NCBI RefSeq assembly: GCF_004138125.1
Contig: NZ_RXHS01000008.1
Span: 62,001 to 126,000 of the forward strand
DNA length: 64,000 nt
Direction: 5' to 3'
Source of the DNA: Seramator thermalis
GTDB taxonomy: Bacteria; Bacteroidota; Bacteroidia; Bacteroidales; Dysgonomonadaceae
The notes beneath the pieces were generated by a model. That model was not told the DNA's origin, made no database searches, and saw only the letters and a program-made list of their open reading frames with translations. This document shows, piece after piece, positions 1 to 9,295 of this stretch (position 1 is the first letter of the stretch; each line of letters begins with the position of its first letter). The position numbers and the translations under genes were made by a program.

Positions 1-1191
1 TTCGGAAAATAAGAAGCGAACCGTATCACCCGGATTTCCCTTAACGGGTATCTGCGTCCATCCGGCAAAATTTACGCCCATGTCCACGCGATAACTTCCA
101 TCGGAACGTTTTTCAATACTGATGGGCTGAATTTCACGAAACAGTTTATTTGTTTCCACTCGTTGAGCCGACAATTTTAGTTTTGGAGTATAAACGGTTG
201 CTTTCTGCCACGATTGATCGTTGTAGTTTGGCTGATCCCAACCGTCGATTTCCCGATTGGCATCCCAAATCTCCCCGCCATAGCCGCCCGCTCCAAAGTC
301 CCAATTTCCGATGAGCTTGTTGGGACTGGGATGCGTTCGCCAAGATTCATCGGTAATGACTCTGGCAAGTTTGTGGCGGTTGCTGCCGTAAATATCGACT
401 TGAGCAATGACAATGGGTGCTCTGGGTTTATCGGGAGTAGCGTAAGCTCCGAAAATCGACCATGAAGTTCCGAGCCAAAAAACGATCGTGTTTTTGCCTT
501 TTTTCAGTGCGGGAGCAATGTCATAAGCAATATATCGGGCACGTTTGGTATGATCGGTTACTGCCGGTGCAAGCACGTGGTCACCAATTTTCTGCCCGTT
601 CACATACACTTCGTGATATCCGACCGATGCCACAAAAAGGATTGCTCTTTCGGGCTTTTGATTCAGATCGAAATTTTTTCTGAACCAAGGATCGTACATT
701 TGATTGCTACCCCAGTTCGGATCATATACTTCAGAGGTCCCGATCCATTTGGCCGTCCATTCTGCCTGATTGAAATGACCTGTGCTGAAAGTCGCAGTTT
801 CGCTTACGGCGGAAATATTGCCTGTTTCGTCTTTGACGGTTACGTTCCAGAAATAATCCTTATCGGATTGAAGTTCTTTGCCCTCGTAACGAATCAGTTG
901 CATATCGTCGGACTTTACCCAGCCGGAGTCCCAACAATCACCGATTTTTTTGTCGAGATTGTTTGTTGAGGAAGCAACTAAAATACGATAAGCCGTTTGT
1001 AATTGGCCGAATTTCTTTTCATCAGTTGCATTCAGTGTCCAGCTGAATCGCGGCTGCGTTACGTCCAAGCCGGTTGGATTCGACAGATATTCGCAAGTGA
1101 GACTTTTGGGAATGATTGTGCAGATTTGCTGACCATTAACCATGAAGGCCAGAATAAATGAAATGAAGGATATGATTAAGTATGTTTTCAT
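1..1191 (-). CDS. Alpha-L-rhamnosidase, GH78 type (N-terminal 397 codons, runs off the window)
   Basis: Reading the minus strand from an ATG at 1191 gives an open frame to the window edge. It starts with a hydrophobic signal peptide (MKTYLIISFISFILAFMVNG). It is followed by a fibronectin/beta-sandwich segment and the N-terminal rhamnosidase domain, with motifs such as AKWIGTSE, FRKNF and DMGVNFAGWT that are typical of bacterial GH78 enzymes. The (alpha/alpha)6 catalytic barrel would lie beyond base 1. The enzyme would release L-rhamnose from plant polysaccharides or glycosides in the periplasm or at the surface. It feeds the adjacent rhaR/rhaTIB genes. The family call is confident from domain order; the substrate linkage is inferred from family and context. 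Confidence 0.85.
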   Translation of the reverse strand, partial: MKTYLIISFISFILAFMVNGQQICTIIPKSLTCEYLSNPTGLDVTQPRFSWTLNATDEKKFGQLQTAYRILVASSTNNLDKKIGDCWDSGWVKSDDMQLIRYEGKELQSDKDYFWNVTVKDETGNISAVSETATFSTGHFNQAEWTAKWIGTSEVYDPNWGSNQMYDPWFRKNFDLNQKPERAILFVASVGYHEVYVNGQKIGDHVLAPAVTDHTKRARYIAYDIAPALKKGKNTIVFWLGTSWSIFGAYATPDKPRAPIVIAQVDIYGSNRHKLARVITDESWRTHPSPNKLIGNWDFGAGGYGGEIWDANREIDGWDQPNYNDQSWQKATVYTPKLKLSAQRVETNKLFREIQPISIEKRSDGSYRVDMGVNFAGWTQIPVKGNPGDTVRFLFSE

Positions 1192-1283
1192 TGTAAATTA
1201 GAATGGAATGATAAAAGAGCAATATCGAAAAGAAGATTATTTTCTTGTCTTTATTTATGTTGTGGAATCTGCAGGTGGGAAAT

Positions 1284-2201
1284 TTATTTTCCCATATTCC
1301 GGTATTCTAAAGGAGTCAGGCCGACTCTTTTTTTAAAGAATGATAAGAAATATTCATAGGAACTAAAATTGAGATGATAGGCAATTTCTTTGACCGATAA
1401 GTTTGATTCGATTAGCAGTTCCTTAGACTTTCTGAGTTTTAATTCCTGAAAATATTGTGAGGGTGCAAATCCGGTGTATTCTTTAAATACTTTTCTGAAC
1501 CAGGAATAGCTCGTTCCCAAATTCGAAGCTATTTCGTGAATATCAATTTCTTTATTGATATTTTCGAGCATGATCACTTTGGCCCGCTCAACTATTTGAG
1601 TGGTTTCTTTGGAATCAGAATCTTTATTATAGGACAGATAAAGTATAGATCCCAGAATATTGAGAACAATACCTGATAAATGTTGCTGAGACGCCTTTTT
1701 ATCCTCTTTAGCAACTTTGATTGCTGTCGAATATAAGTCAACCAATTCTTCGCTTACGCCGATGTCGAATATTTGTTTCTCCGTTGATATAAATCCATTG
1801 GCAACAATATTATCGATAATGCGGCCTTCGAATCCGATATAATATTCATTCCATCCGGTTTCGTAGGAAGGGCAGTAGGTATGCCATTGACCCGGAAAGA
1901 GAAGAATAGCTTGACCTTTCTCGATGGTGGTTTTTTTGGTAGATTCCGAAGTAAAAGTCCCTTTTCCTTTGCTGATATAAAGAATTTGATATTCAGATAA
2001 TATTCTGCCTCTGCATGGATCAAAATAATAATTTTTAGGATGTTCGGTCGATGGATATAAAGCATGTGGCGGGATTGGTTGAAAACCGACTGTATTGACA
2101 GTAAGACCGAAACTTTTATCTTTTTCGTTTACTATCAGGTACTTAAAATCGATACCAAAATCGTTATACCGCATGTCTTCTTGTTGGTTATAAGGTATCA
2201 T
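1284..2201 (-). CDS. AraC-family regulator of the rhamnose genes (RhaR-like)
   Basis: The 305-residue protein has an N-terminal cupin-like ligand domain (about residues 20-170, with GKGTFTSE and FPGQWHTY) and a C-terminal double helix-turn-helix AraC domain (about 205-300, ending KKRVGLTPLEYR). It lies downstream of rhaT on the same strand, 112 bp away, beyond the hairpin at 2228-2282, and upstream of the rhamnosidase gene. It therefore probably senses L-rhamnose or a derivative and activates rhaB-rhaI-rhaT and the rhamnosidase. A TATATTTG box (minus strand, 2213-2220) lies just before the start, so the leader is very short. The AraC call is firm; the rhamnose ligand is inferred from position. 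Confidence 0.85.
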   Translation of the reverse strand: MIPYNQQEDMRYNDFGIDFKYLIVNEKDKSFGLTVNTVGFQPIPPHALYPSTEHPKNYYFDPCRGRILSEYQILYISKGKGTFTSESTKKTTIEKGQAILLFPGQWHTYCPSYETGWNEYYIGFEGRIIDNIVANGFISTEKQIFDIGVSEELVDLYSTAIKVAKEDKKASQQHLSGIVLNILGSILYLSYNKDSDSKETTQIVERAKVIMLENINKEIDIHEIASNLGTSYSWFRKVFKEYTGFAPSQYFQELKLRKSKELLIESNLSVKEIAYHLNFSSYEYFLSFFKKRVGLTPLEYRNMGK

Positions 2202-2212
2202 TTATTCATCGA

Positions 2213-2220
2213 CAAATATA
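2213..2220 (-). promoter_or_regulatory. Bacteroidota -7 box for the AraC regulator
   Basis: The minus strand reads TATATTTG, matching the Bacteroidota TAnnTTTG consensus, 11 bases before the ATG at 2201. A TTG in the hairpin arm about 19 bases further upstream could serve as the -33 element. Confidence 0.4.
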
Positions 2221-2227
2221 AGTAAAA

Positions 2228-2282
2228 AAACAAAAGCACAATACAGTAATAAACAGATAGTTTGTTGATAACCGTATTGTGC
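2228..2282 (-). terminator. Terminator hairpin of the rhaB-rhaI-rhaT operon
   Basis: Perfect 9-bp arms GCACAATAC (2236-2244) and GTATTGTGC (2274-2282) enclose a 29-base loop with minor internal pairing. On the minus strand the second arm is followed by TTTTGTTTTTTT, as expected for an intrinsic terminator after rhaT. It could alternatively be an operator of the AraC regulator, since its arm overlaps the regulator's promoter. Confidence 0.55.
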
Positions 2283-2313
2283 CGAAATGAAAATTGATGA
2301 TGATTGTATTCGA

Positions 2314-3345
2314 TTACCTAAACAAATTCGGAATAATCAGCGCAAAGATGAGCGTCGCCATTCCTATTGCCAGGAAAAATACGGCTTTTTTGCCGGCGCC
2401 GACCCATTCTTTCAGAATGATTCCCCAAACATTGCTGAAAACCACATTCAATGACATGAGAATACTCCACGAAAATGCCATCATCACGCTGTCGGGTTCG
2501 AAGAAACTTTGTCCCATTCCCAATCCGAAGAATTGCGAATACCATAAGAGGCCGGCAAGTGCACAAAAAAGCAGATTGTTGATTAAAACCGATTTCGATG
2601 AATTTTTGATTTCGCCACCGGTTTTGTTTTTGGAGTTCATATAAAGACAATAGACGAGGTTGGTGAAGAAACCGCCGAGTGTAACCAGCAAAGTAACCGG
2701 ATTTTGCGCAAACAATTCCGGCGCTCCCATGGCAATGGCTGCTTCCTTTACGGGAATTCCGGCATTCAGCCCCAAGCTGAAGCAGGCGCTCATTACGCCG
2801 GACAATAAGGCGATAAGCAGTCCTTTTTTCAGTGCAAAGTCTTTGATGGCTTTTTTCCGTTCTTCTTCCGACATGTTTTTCGAGCGAAGACTGCCAGCAT
2901 ACCCCACCAATGCAATGCCAACGAGTGTTACGGCAACCGCCAACAACAATATCAGCCCTTTGGGTGAAAGCAGGTCGGTCCCGCTAAGCACCGCCGGAAT
3001 AAGCGTCCCGAAAGCGGCACAGGTTCCCAATGCAACGGATTGTCCCAGAGCAATCCCCAGAAAACGCATGCTAAGGCCGAAAGTCAATCCCCCGATTCCC
3101 CATAAAATGCCATATCCAACCGTTGCAAGTACTGCTCCGGAATTTGCGCCATAAATTTGCATAAGCTCCGGAAACGAATTTGCCATCAATGCTCCCAACA
3201 ATGGGAATACAATCCAGGCAAAAACTCCTTGCATGAGCCAAAAGTTTTCCCACGACCAATCTTTGATTTTATTGATAGGGACGTATGAGCTCGATTGGCC
3301 CATACTCCCTATTGCAATAATAATCAACCCGATAATTGTGTTCAT
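2314..3345 (-). CDS. rhaT: L-rhamnose-proton symporter RhaT
   Basis: The 343-residue, very hydrophobic protein has about ten membrane segments and matches the RhaT family in length and motifs (GLIIIAIGSMGQSSSYVP near the N-terminus; LPLLGALMA-like and GIGGLTFGLSMRFLG segments). It would import L-rhamnose with protons across the inner membrane. Its start overlaps the end of rhaI by 4 bases (ATGA), so the two are translationally coupled. It is the last gene of rhaB-rhaI-rhaT, before the hairpin at 2228-2282. The identification is strong because it combines sequence and operon context. Confidence 0.93.
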   Translation of the reverse strand: MNTIIGLIIIAIGSMGQSSSYVPINKIKDWSWENFWLMQGVFAWIVFPLLGALMANSFPELMQIYGANSGAVLATVGYGILWGIGGLTFGLSMRFLGIALGQSVALGTCAAFGTLIPAVLSGTDLLSPKGLILLLAVAVTLVGIALVGYAGSLRSKNMSEEERKKAIKDFALKKGLLIALLSGVMSACFSLGLNAGIPVKEAAIAMGAPELFAQNPVTLLVTLGGFFTNLVYCLYMNSKNKTGGEIKNSSKSVLINNLLFCALAGLLWYSQFFGLGMGQSFFEPDSVMMAFSWSILMSLNVVFSNVWGIILKEWVGAGKKAVFFLAIGMATLIFALIIPNLFR

Positions 3346-4613
3346 CTCGATGATCTTTTTGATGTTACTTCATCTTCGTAGGCTTGAATGCTTGCGATGT
3401 ATTCGTCGGCAACCGGAACGGCCTGCTGCAGGCAATAATAGTTGTAAACTGCATTCCATGGCATAGCTTTTAGTTCTTCGAGGTAGGCCATGCGTTGGAA
3501 GTTTTTGTTCTTCAATTCGAAATCTCTTAATTTTTCTGTTGGTTCGAGCATCGCTTGCAACATGGCTTTTTGAGCCGATCGGATGCCTACCACATAAGCG
3601 CCGAGCCGGTTGATGGAAGCATCGAAATAGTCAAGCCCGATATGTACGCGATCGATTTGTCCAGAACGAACAATTTCTTGTGAGAGAGCGAGTAATTCGT
3701 CCGTGAGGATTACTACGTGATCGCTGTCCCAGCGTTCGGGACGACTGACGTGCAGATTGACTTCGGGAACAAATAGCAGCATCGATGAAATTTTATCTGA
3801 AATCACTTCCGTCGGATGGAAATGTCCCGCATCCAAGGTGAGCATCATGTTGTTCTTGATGGCATAGCCCATATAAAATTCGTGGGAACCAGTCACAAAA
3901 CTTTCACTACCAATACCGAAAAGTTTGCATTCCACGGTATCTTTCAGATACTTCGTATCGATTTTTTCGGCCAGTGCTTCGTCGAGCGATTGCTTCAGCA
4001 ATTCCCTGTGTTTCATTCGCGAAACGGTTTTATCTTTTTCGCCGTCGGGAATCCAAATGTTGTGAATGCAGGCATCGCCTTGCTGACGTCCCATTTCTTC
4101 GGCTATGCGGCGACAACGGCGCAGATGTTCAATCCAGAATTTTCGGATTTCGGGGTCGAAATCCGAAAGTGTATATCCACTATCAGACTTAGGATGAGAA
4201 AAGAAGGTAGAATTGAAATCGAGTTTCACATTATTCTTTTTGGCCCAATCCATCCATACCTGAAAATGTTTAGGTTCGATTTGATCGCGATCAACGAATT
4301 GTCCGCCAAAGTCTCCGTAAATGGCATGAAGGCTCAACCGATGTTTTCCCGGAACCAGTGTCAGCACTTTTTCGATATCTTTTTGCAACTCCTCGATGCT
4401 GCGTGCTTTTCCAGGATAATTGCCGGTGGCCTGAATTCCTCCCGACAAACCGCCTTCGGGATTTTCGAAACCCAACACATCGTCGGCTTGCCAGCAATGT
4501 ATGGAAAGGGATACTGTGTTTAATTTTTCGACAGCCTGATCGGCATCGATTCCTAACGCAGCGTACTGCTCTTTAGCGGCTTCGTACGCTTTCTTGATCT
4601 GTTCGTCTTTCAT
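3342..4613 (-). CDS. rhaA: L-rhamnose isomerase
   Basis: The 423-residue protein is a full-length L-rhamnose isomerase (often called RhaI in Bacteroides). It converts L-rhamnose to L-rhamnulose in the cytosol on a TIM barrel with two divalent metals. Family motifs are visible: SIHCWQADDVLGFE near residue 35, LDFNSTFFSHPKS, VECKLFGIGSESFVTGSHEFYMGYA, LTLDAGHFHPTE (metal-binding Asp/His) and HIGLDYFDASINR. It sits between rhaB (28-base gap) and rhaT (4-base overlap). Nothing is truncated or odd. Confidence 0.96.
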   Translation of the reverse strand: MKDEQIKKAYEAAKEQYAALGIDADQAVEKLNTVSLSIHCWQADDVLGFENPEGGLSGGIQATGNYPGKARSIEELQKDIEKVLTLVPGKHRLSLHAIYGDFGGQFVDRDQIEPKHFQVWMDWAKKNNVKLDFNSTFFSHPKSDSGYTLSDFDPEIRKFWIEHLRRCRRIAEEMGRQQGDACIHNIWIPDGEKDKTVSRMKHRELLKQSLDEALAEKIDTKYLKDTVECKLFGIGSESFVTGSHEFYMGYAIKNNMMLTLDAGHFHPTEVISDKISSMLLFVPEVNLHVSRPERWDSDHVVILTDELLALSQEIVRSGQIDRVHIGLDYFDASINRLGAYVVGIRSAQKAMLQAMLEPTEKLRDFELKNKNFQRMAYLEELKAMPWNAVYNYYCLQQAVPVADEYIASIQAYEDEVTSKRSSR

Positions 4614-4641
4614 TTGATGATGATATTAATTATGTGAAAAT

Positions 4642-6123
4642 CTAAAAATTATGTGTGGCTTGAAGATATTCGGCATAATGCGACTCCCAATTTTGGATGT
4701 CTTCCGGCAGAAAGGTTTTCAAATCGAAAGATTGGGCTACCATATTGCGCATTTCCTGTTTGTTGTTGACCAAACCTGCAGTTTGAGCCTGCACGAGAAT
4801 ATTTCCGATGGCTGTTGCCTCCGATGGTCCGGCTATCACCTTTTTGCCAATGGCATTGGCCGTATAAGTATTCAGCATGTCGTTTTGCGATCCGCCGCCA
4901 ATGATGTGAAGAACATCGATCGGAAAAGAGGCTAATTTTTGCAAATCATTCAACACCTGTTTGTAACGAAAAGCCAGGCTTTCGTAGATGCAACGGGCAA
5001 TTTCGCCCATCGTTTGCGGTATGTATTGACCAGTTTCGGTGCAGAATTGCCGAATGGCATCGATCATCGAATTCGGACTAGCAAAAATCGGAGCATCAGG
5101 ATAGATGAAGCATCGAAAAGGCTGAGCTTGTTTGGCAGCATCCACGATATCTTGATAGGATATTTCATCGTTATTGTCCCATTCTTTTTTGCACTGTTCG
5201 ATGAGCCACATCCCGCAAATATTTTTAAGCAGGCGAACCGAGCCGTCCGCACCACCTTCGTTGGTGAAATTGAGGGCAAATGTGGTGTCGTTAATCACGG
5301 GCTGTTCCGATTCGATTCCCATTAACGACCACGTTCCCGAACTGAGGTAAGCAAAATGTTTATTTGCAGCCGGCGTTGCCAGTACGGCCGAAGCCGTATC
5401 GTGTCCGGCAACCGCAACTACCGGAATAGCGCCACACCCTGTTTGGTTTTGTACCGATTTCGACAGCGCTCCTATGGTTGTTCCGGCAAACACGATAGGG
5501 GCAAAGTGATTTTCGTTCAATTTGATGGCGGAAAGCAAGTCGGCATCGAATTTACGAGTGTATGGATCAATCAGTTGTGATGTGGACGCAATGGTATATT
5601 CGGTAACCATTTTCCCCGTAAGCAGATATGACAATGCGTCGGGCATGAAAAGTATTTTATCGATGGACGGGTAAATTGGATTTTGTTCTCTCAATTGGGT
5701 GTCCAACTGAAAAAGTGTATTGAAATTCATGATTTGAATACCTGTCTTTCGATAAACTTCCCGACGCGAAATTTTCTCGAAAAATTTTTCGGGTGCACCG
5801 AATGTGTGCGTGTCGCGATAACTGTAAGGCATTTTCAACGGTTCGCCATCCTTACCGAAACTTACGAAATCGACACCCCACGTATCGATTCCGATGGAAG
5901 CCGGTTCGATTCCTTCGTTTTTTGCTATTTTGAGCGACTTCAAGATTTGTGAATACAAATGAAATAAATCCCAGTATAAACGTCCGTGAATGTCGATGAT
6001 CGGGTTTTTGAACCGATTGATTTCATGCAATTCCAATGTTCCGCTTTCCACAATGCCTAACATGGCTCTTCCACTCGAGGCTCCGAGATCGATTGCTAAA
6101 AAAGATACTGATTTGTTTCCCAT
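4642..6123 (-). CDS. rhaB: Rhamnulokinase
   Basis: This FGGY-family kinase phosphorylates L-rhamnulose to L-rhamnulose 1-phosphate. From the ATG at 6123 it has 493 residues and starts MGNKSVSFLAIDLGASSGRA, the first phosphate-binding loop of the actin-like fold. GVDFVSFG, AGHDTASAV and HIIGGGSQNDMLN follow in family order. The frame is open upstream to 6165, but that stretch overlaps a promoter box at 6163-6170 and lacks kinase homology, so 6123 is preferred. It is the first gene of rhaB-rhaI-rhaT. No rhamnulose-1-phosphate aldolase follows in this operon; see the aldolase/dehydrogenase fusion at 16652. Confidence 0.94.
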   Translation of the reverse strand: MGNKSVSFLAIDLGASSGRAMLGIVESGTLELHEINRFKNPIIDIHGRLYWDLFHLYSQILKSLKIAKNEGIEPASIGIDTWGVDFVSFGKDGEPLKMPYSYRDTHTFGAPEKFFEKISRREVYRKTGIQIMNFNTLFQLDTQLREQNPIYPSIDKILFMPDALSYLLTGKMVTEYTIASTSQLIDPYTRKFDADLLSAIKLNENHFAPIVFAGTTIGALSKSVQNQTGCGAIPVVAVAGHDTASAVLATPAANKHFAYLSSGTWSLMGIESEQPVINDTTFALNFTNEGGADGSVRLLKNICGMWLIEQCKKEWDNNDEISYQDIVDAAKQAQPFRCFIYPDAPIFASPNSMIDAIRQFCTETGQYIPQTMGEIARCIYESLAFRYKQVLNDLQKLASFPIDVLHIIGGGSQNDMLNTYTANAIGKKVIAGPSEATAIGNILVQAQTAGLVNNKQEMRNMVAQSFDLKTFLPEDIQNWESHYAEYLQATHNF

Positions 6124-6162
6124 CGGGCTGAAATAATAAAGATTAAAAATAAATGTTTTAGG

Positions 6163-6170
6163 CAAAAGTA
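6163..6170 (-). promoter_or_regulatory. Bacteroidota -7 box for rhaB
   Basis: The minus strand reads TACTTTTG, a TAnnTTTG match, 39 bases before the preferred rhaB start. It excludes the upstream in-frame start at 6165. No clear -33 TTTG is seen at the right distance, which would fit an activator-dependent promoter. Confidence 0.45.
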
Positions 6171-6343
6171 AACAATGTAAATTTACTTTGTAATTGAAAA
6201 AATGATTTTATAACTGCAATATTTGATATTATTTTATGTGAATTGAATGATTTCGGAAGAAAAAATCGAGTTTCCGATGAAATTATATCAAATATTATAG
6301 TCGTTAAATCAATAATTATAACGATTGTTGACTCGAGAATGTC

Positions 6344-6351
6344 TATTTTTG
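6344..6351 (+). promoter_or_regulatory. Bacteroidota -7 box for the 2-oxoacid dehydrogenase cluster
   Basis: TATTTTTG lies about 130 bases before the E2 gene, with ATTG about 16 bases further upstream as a possible -33. The 350-base region between rhaB and the E2 gene is divergent, so both operons could share regulators here. Confidence 0.4.
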
Positions 6352-6479
6352 TAATCACTAAACAGAATTAATATCTGCATCGAAACACTCGTAAAATCTT
6401 TATATCGCATATCGTAAAAAAATCTTACTCATGTGTTTCGATATTGGAAAATAAATATAACGACTTAAATCATAAATGA

Positions 6480-7814
6480 ATGGCTGTATCGATTATTATG
6501 CCCAAGCAGGGGCAATCGGTTGAAACTTGTATTATTGCAGAAATCAAGAAAAAAGGCGATAAAGTAAAAAAAGGAGAAGTCATCTTTTCCTATGAAACCG
6601 ATAAGGCTTCTTTTGAAGAAGTGTCACCGCAGGACGGAACTGTGCTCGAATGCTTTTATAGCGAGGGAGACGAAGTTCCCGTGCTGCAAAACGTGATGAT
6701 TATCGGCGAACCCGGTGAAAATTATTCCGATTTGCTCGCGCAAACCGATATACCGGCTGCGGAAGTAGAAAAGGAAACTCAACAAGCGGTTGCCAAAGTC
6801 GAAAATTCTCCCGAACAACCGCCTCTTCCAGAACTTCAACCGAATAAAAATAATGCTCCGGTTTCGCCCCGAGCCAGACATCTTGCCGAGAAAGAAGCAA
6901 TCGAAACATCCGCTCTTGCCGGTTCAGGCCCCAATGGTCGTATTATCGAAAAAGACGTTCGAAGCGCACTCGAAAATCGTCCCAAACTGACGCCGTTGGC
7001 AAAAAAACTTGCTGCCGAAGAAGGGTTGCAACCGACTACATCGGGAAGCGGATTAAACGGAATGGCAAAATCGATAGATTTATCGGCTCCGACAAATGCC
7101 GTTTATGGGTTGGATTACGAAGATCGGAAATTGCCCAATATCCGCAAGCTGATTGCAAAATCGATGCAGGCTTCGCTTCAAAACTCGGCTCAGTTGACAC
7201 ACCATTTGGGTGCAGATGCCCGACGCATTCTCCAACTTCGCAAAAAGGCAAAAGCAGCCTTTGAAAGCGGACAGTTGCAGGTGAATATCACGTTGAACGA
7301 TTTTGTCTGCTTTGCCGTGATCAAAGCTTTGCAAAAATTTCCGAATGTGAATTCGCATTTTCTCGGCGACAGCATTCGATATTTCAAGAAAATTCACCTT
7401 GGTTTGGCGGTCGATACCGATCGGGGATTAATGGTGCCGGTTGTGCGCAATGCCGATGACCTTTCCATCATCGGATTGGCAAGCCAGCTTAAGGAAGTGG
7501 CAGCGGCATGTCGGAAGGGGAATGTGAATCCGGAGATTCTTTCGCCGGAGGCCGGTACGTTTACCGTATCCAACTTGGGAAATTATGGCGTTGAGATTTT
7601 TACGCCGATTATCAATTTGCCGCAATCGGCAATTTTGGGTGTGAACACAATTGTTCTCCGGCCAAAAGATTTGGGAGATGGGGTTTATGGATTTGTTCCT
7701 TACATCGGATTGAGCCTCACCTATGATCATCGTTCACTAGATGGCGGCGAGGCTACACGCTTTTTGAAACAGATTGCAGAGGAAATAGAAAATCTCGAAA
7801 TCGAACTATTTTAA
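6480..7814 (+). CDS. 2-oxoacid dehydrogenase complex E2, dihydrolipoamide acyltransferase
   Basis: The 444-residue core enzyme transfers the acyl group from E1 to CoA. An N-terminal lipoyl domain (residues 1-77) carries the lipoylated Lys42 in ETDKASFE. A peripheral-subunit binding domain lies at about 124-160 (SPRARHLAEKEAIE...GPNGRIIEKDV). A second, weaker copy follows at about 168-195 (TPLAKKLAAEEGL...GSGLNG). The catalytic domain (about 215-444) ends with the acyltransferase motif TYDHRSLDGGEATRFL. E3 starts 13 bases downstream. The acyl specificity (pyruvate, acetoin or branched-chain) cannot be read from sequence alone; pyruvate or acetoin is favoured by the sugar-catabolic neighbours. 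Confidence 0.93.
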   Translation: MAVSIIMPKQGQSVETCIIAEIKKKGDKVKKGEVIFSYETDKASFEEVSPQDGTVLECFYSEGDEVPVLQNVMIIGEPGENYSDLLAQTDIPAAEVEKETQQAVAKVENSPEQPPLPELQPNKNNAPVSPRARHLAEKEAIETSALAGSGPNGRIIEKDVRSALENRPKLTPLAKKLAAEEGLQPTTSGSGLNGMAKSIDLSAPTNAVYGLDYEDRKLPNIRKLIAKSMQASLQNSAQLTHHLGADARRILQLRKKAKAAFESGQLQVNITLNDFVCFAVIKALQKFPNVNSHFLGDSIRYFKKIHLGLAVDTDRGLMVPVVRNADDLSIIGLASQLKEVAAACRKGNVNPEILSPEAGTFTVSNLGNYGVEIFTPIINLPQSAILGVNTIVLRPKDLGDGVYGFVPYIGLSLTYDHRSLDGGEATRFLKQIAEEIENLEIELF

Positions 7815-7827
7815 CTTTTAATACTTT

Positions 7828-9186
7828 ATGACTGATTTATTAATTATTGGTGGTGGCCCTGCAGGATATGTAGCGGCTGAAAGGGCAGGACATCATGGAT
7901 TGTCCGTAACGCTTTTCGAAAAGAAAGCCTTAGGCGGAGTGTGTCTCAATGAAGGATGTATTCCCACAAAAACTTTGCTTTATAGTGCTAAAACGTACGA
8001 AAACGCCTTGCATGCAGATAAATATGGAGTACAGGCCGAAAATGTTGGATATGATTACGAAAAGATCATCAGCCGAAAAAATAAGGTAGTACGAAAACTG
8101 GTTGCAGGCGTCAAAAGTAAAATGACAGCCAATCAAGTAACTGTTATCGAAGGCGCTGCCACAATAGTCGGTCGTGGACAAGACGGGATAGAAGTTTCCT
8201 GCAATGGCAATATCTATAAAGGTAAAAACCTGCTGATTTGCACCGGTTCCGAGGCAGCCGTGCCTCCTATTCCCGGCCTAAAGGAAGCGGGTGACGTCGT
8301 GGTTACCAATCGCGAAATACTCGAACTGAAACAGCAGCCAAAATCGCTCGTTGTGATCGGCGGAGGCGTTATCGGAATGGAATTTGCCGGTTTTTTCAAC
8401 AGTTTGGGAACGAAAGTTACGATTGTAGAAATGTTGCCCGAAATATTGGGTGGTCTCGATTTCGAGATTTCGGCGATGCTTCGCGATATTTATACCAAAA
8501 AAGGAATTGATTTCCACTTGAATGCGAAAGTGGTGCAGGTGGACGGACATAAAGTGGTTTTCGAAAAAGAGGGCAAAACACAAACGGTTGAAGGAGAAAA
8601 AATTCTTCTAAGTGTCGGCCGTCGTCCTGTAACAGAAGGATTCGGATTGGAAAATCTGAACGTGGAACTGAACAAAGGCGGCATCAAGACCGACGAAAAA
8701 ATGCGCACGAATGTGCCCGGAGTTTTTGCAGCCGGGGATGTTACGGGTTTCTCGCTGTTGGCTCATACGGCAAGTCGCGAAGGGGAAGTGGTGGTCAATA
8801 ATCTTGTCGGACGTCAGGACAGGATGCGTTACAATGCCATTCCCGGCGTGGTGTACACCAATCCCGAAGTGGCAGGCGTGGGCGAAACCGAAGAATCGGC
8901 CAAAGCCAAAGGCATTACCTACAAGATGGCCAAACTTCCGATGTCTTACTCGGGCCGTTTCGTAGCCGAAAACGAAGGAGGCAACGGTCTTTGCAAGGTG
9001 CTGGTTGGAGAAAAATACGGCGAAGTTATTGGGGTGCATTTATTGGGAAATCCATCGAGCGAAATCATTTATGGCGCTTGCATGGCTATCGAACAGGAAA
9101 TGACCGTAAAAGAATTACAGGAAGTTGTTTTTCCGCATCCAACCGTTAGCGAGATAATCAAGGAAACTATTTTTTCGTTTGATTAG
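7828..9186 (+). CDS. lpdA: Dihydrolipoyl dehydrogenase (E3)
   Basis: The 452-residue flavoprotein reoxidizes the E2 lipoyl group with NAD+. It shows the FAD loop GGGPAGYVAAERAG (from residue 8), the redox-active disulfide Cys39/Cys44 in GGVCLNEGCIPTK, and the NAD-binding loop VIGGGVIGMEFAGFF. It also has the second FAD motif GVFAAGDVTG and the C-terminal catalytic HPTVSEII with the His-Glu pair. Length and motif order are normal. It follows E2 closely and must have been contiguous with the E1 gene before the IS1182 and four-helix-bundle insertions at 9.3-11.6 kb. Confidence 0.95.
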   Translation: MTDLLIIGGGPAGYVAAERAGHHGLSVTLFEKKALGGVCLNEGCIPTKTLLYSAKTYENALHADKYGVQAENVGYDYEKIISRKNKVVRKLVAGVKSKMTANQVTVIEGAATIVGRGQDGIEVSCNGNIYKGKNLLICTGSEAAVPPIPGLKEAGDVVVTNREILELKQQPKSLVVIGGGVIGMEFAGFFNSLGTKVTIVEMLPEILGGLDFEISAMLRDIYTKKGIDFHLNAKVVQVDGHKVVFEKEGKTQTVEGEKILLSVGRRPVTEGFGLENLNVELNKGGIKTDEKMRTNVPGVFAAGDVTGFSLLAHTASREGEVVVNNLVGRQDRMRYNAIPGVVYTNPEVAGVGETEESAKAKGITYKMAKLPMSYSGRFVAENEGGNGLCKVLVGEKYGEVIGVHLLGNPSSEIIYGACMAIEQEMTVKELQEVVFPHPTVSEIIKETIFSFD

Positions 9187-9295
9187 TTGAACAAGGTCGA
9201 AATGAAACAATTTAATAATGTGAAGATTGAGTCCACTCCGAAAAGTCTCTGACTTTTTATTTTCAATTCAGTGACGCCCGGAAGGGACGGTTTAA

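Noticed and set aside
9187-9295. Part of the IS1182 element left of the inverted repeat
   Set aside because: The stretch contains GACGCCCGG/AAGGG-type hairpin material but nothing mirrored on the right side of the element, so the boundary was kept at 9296.
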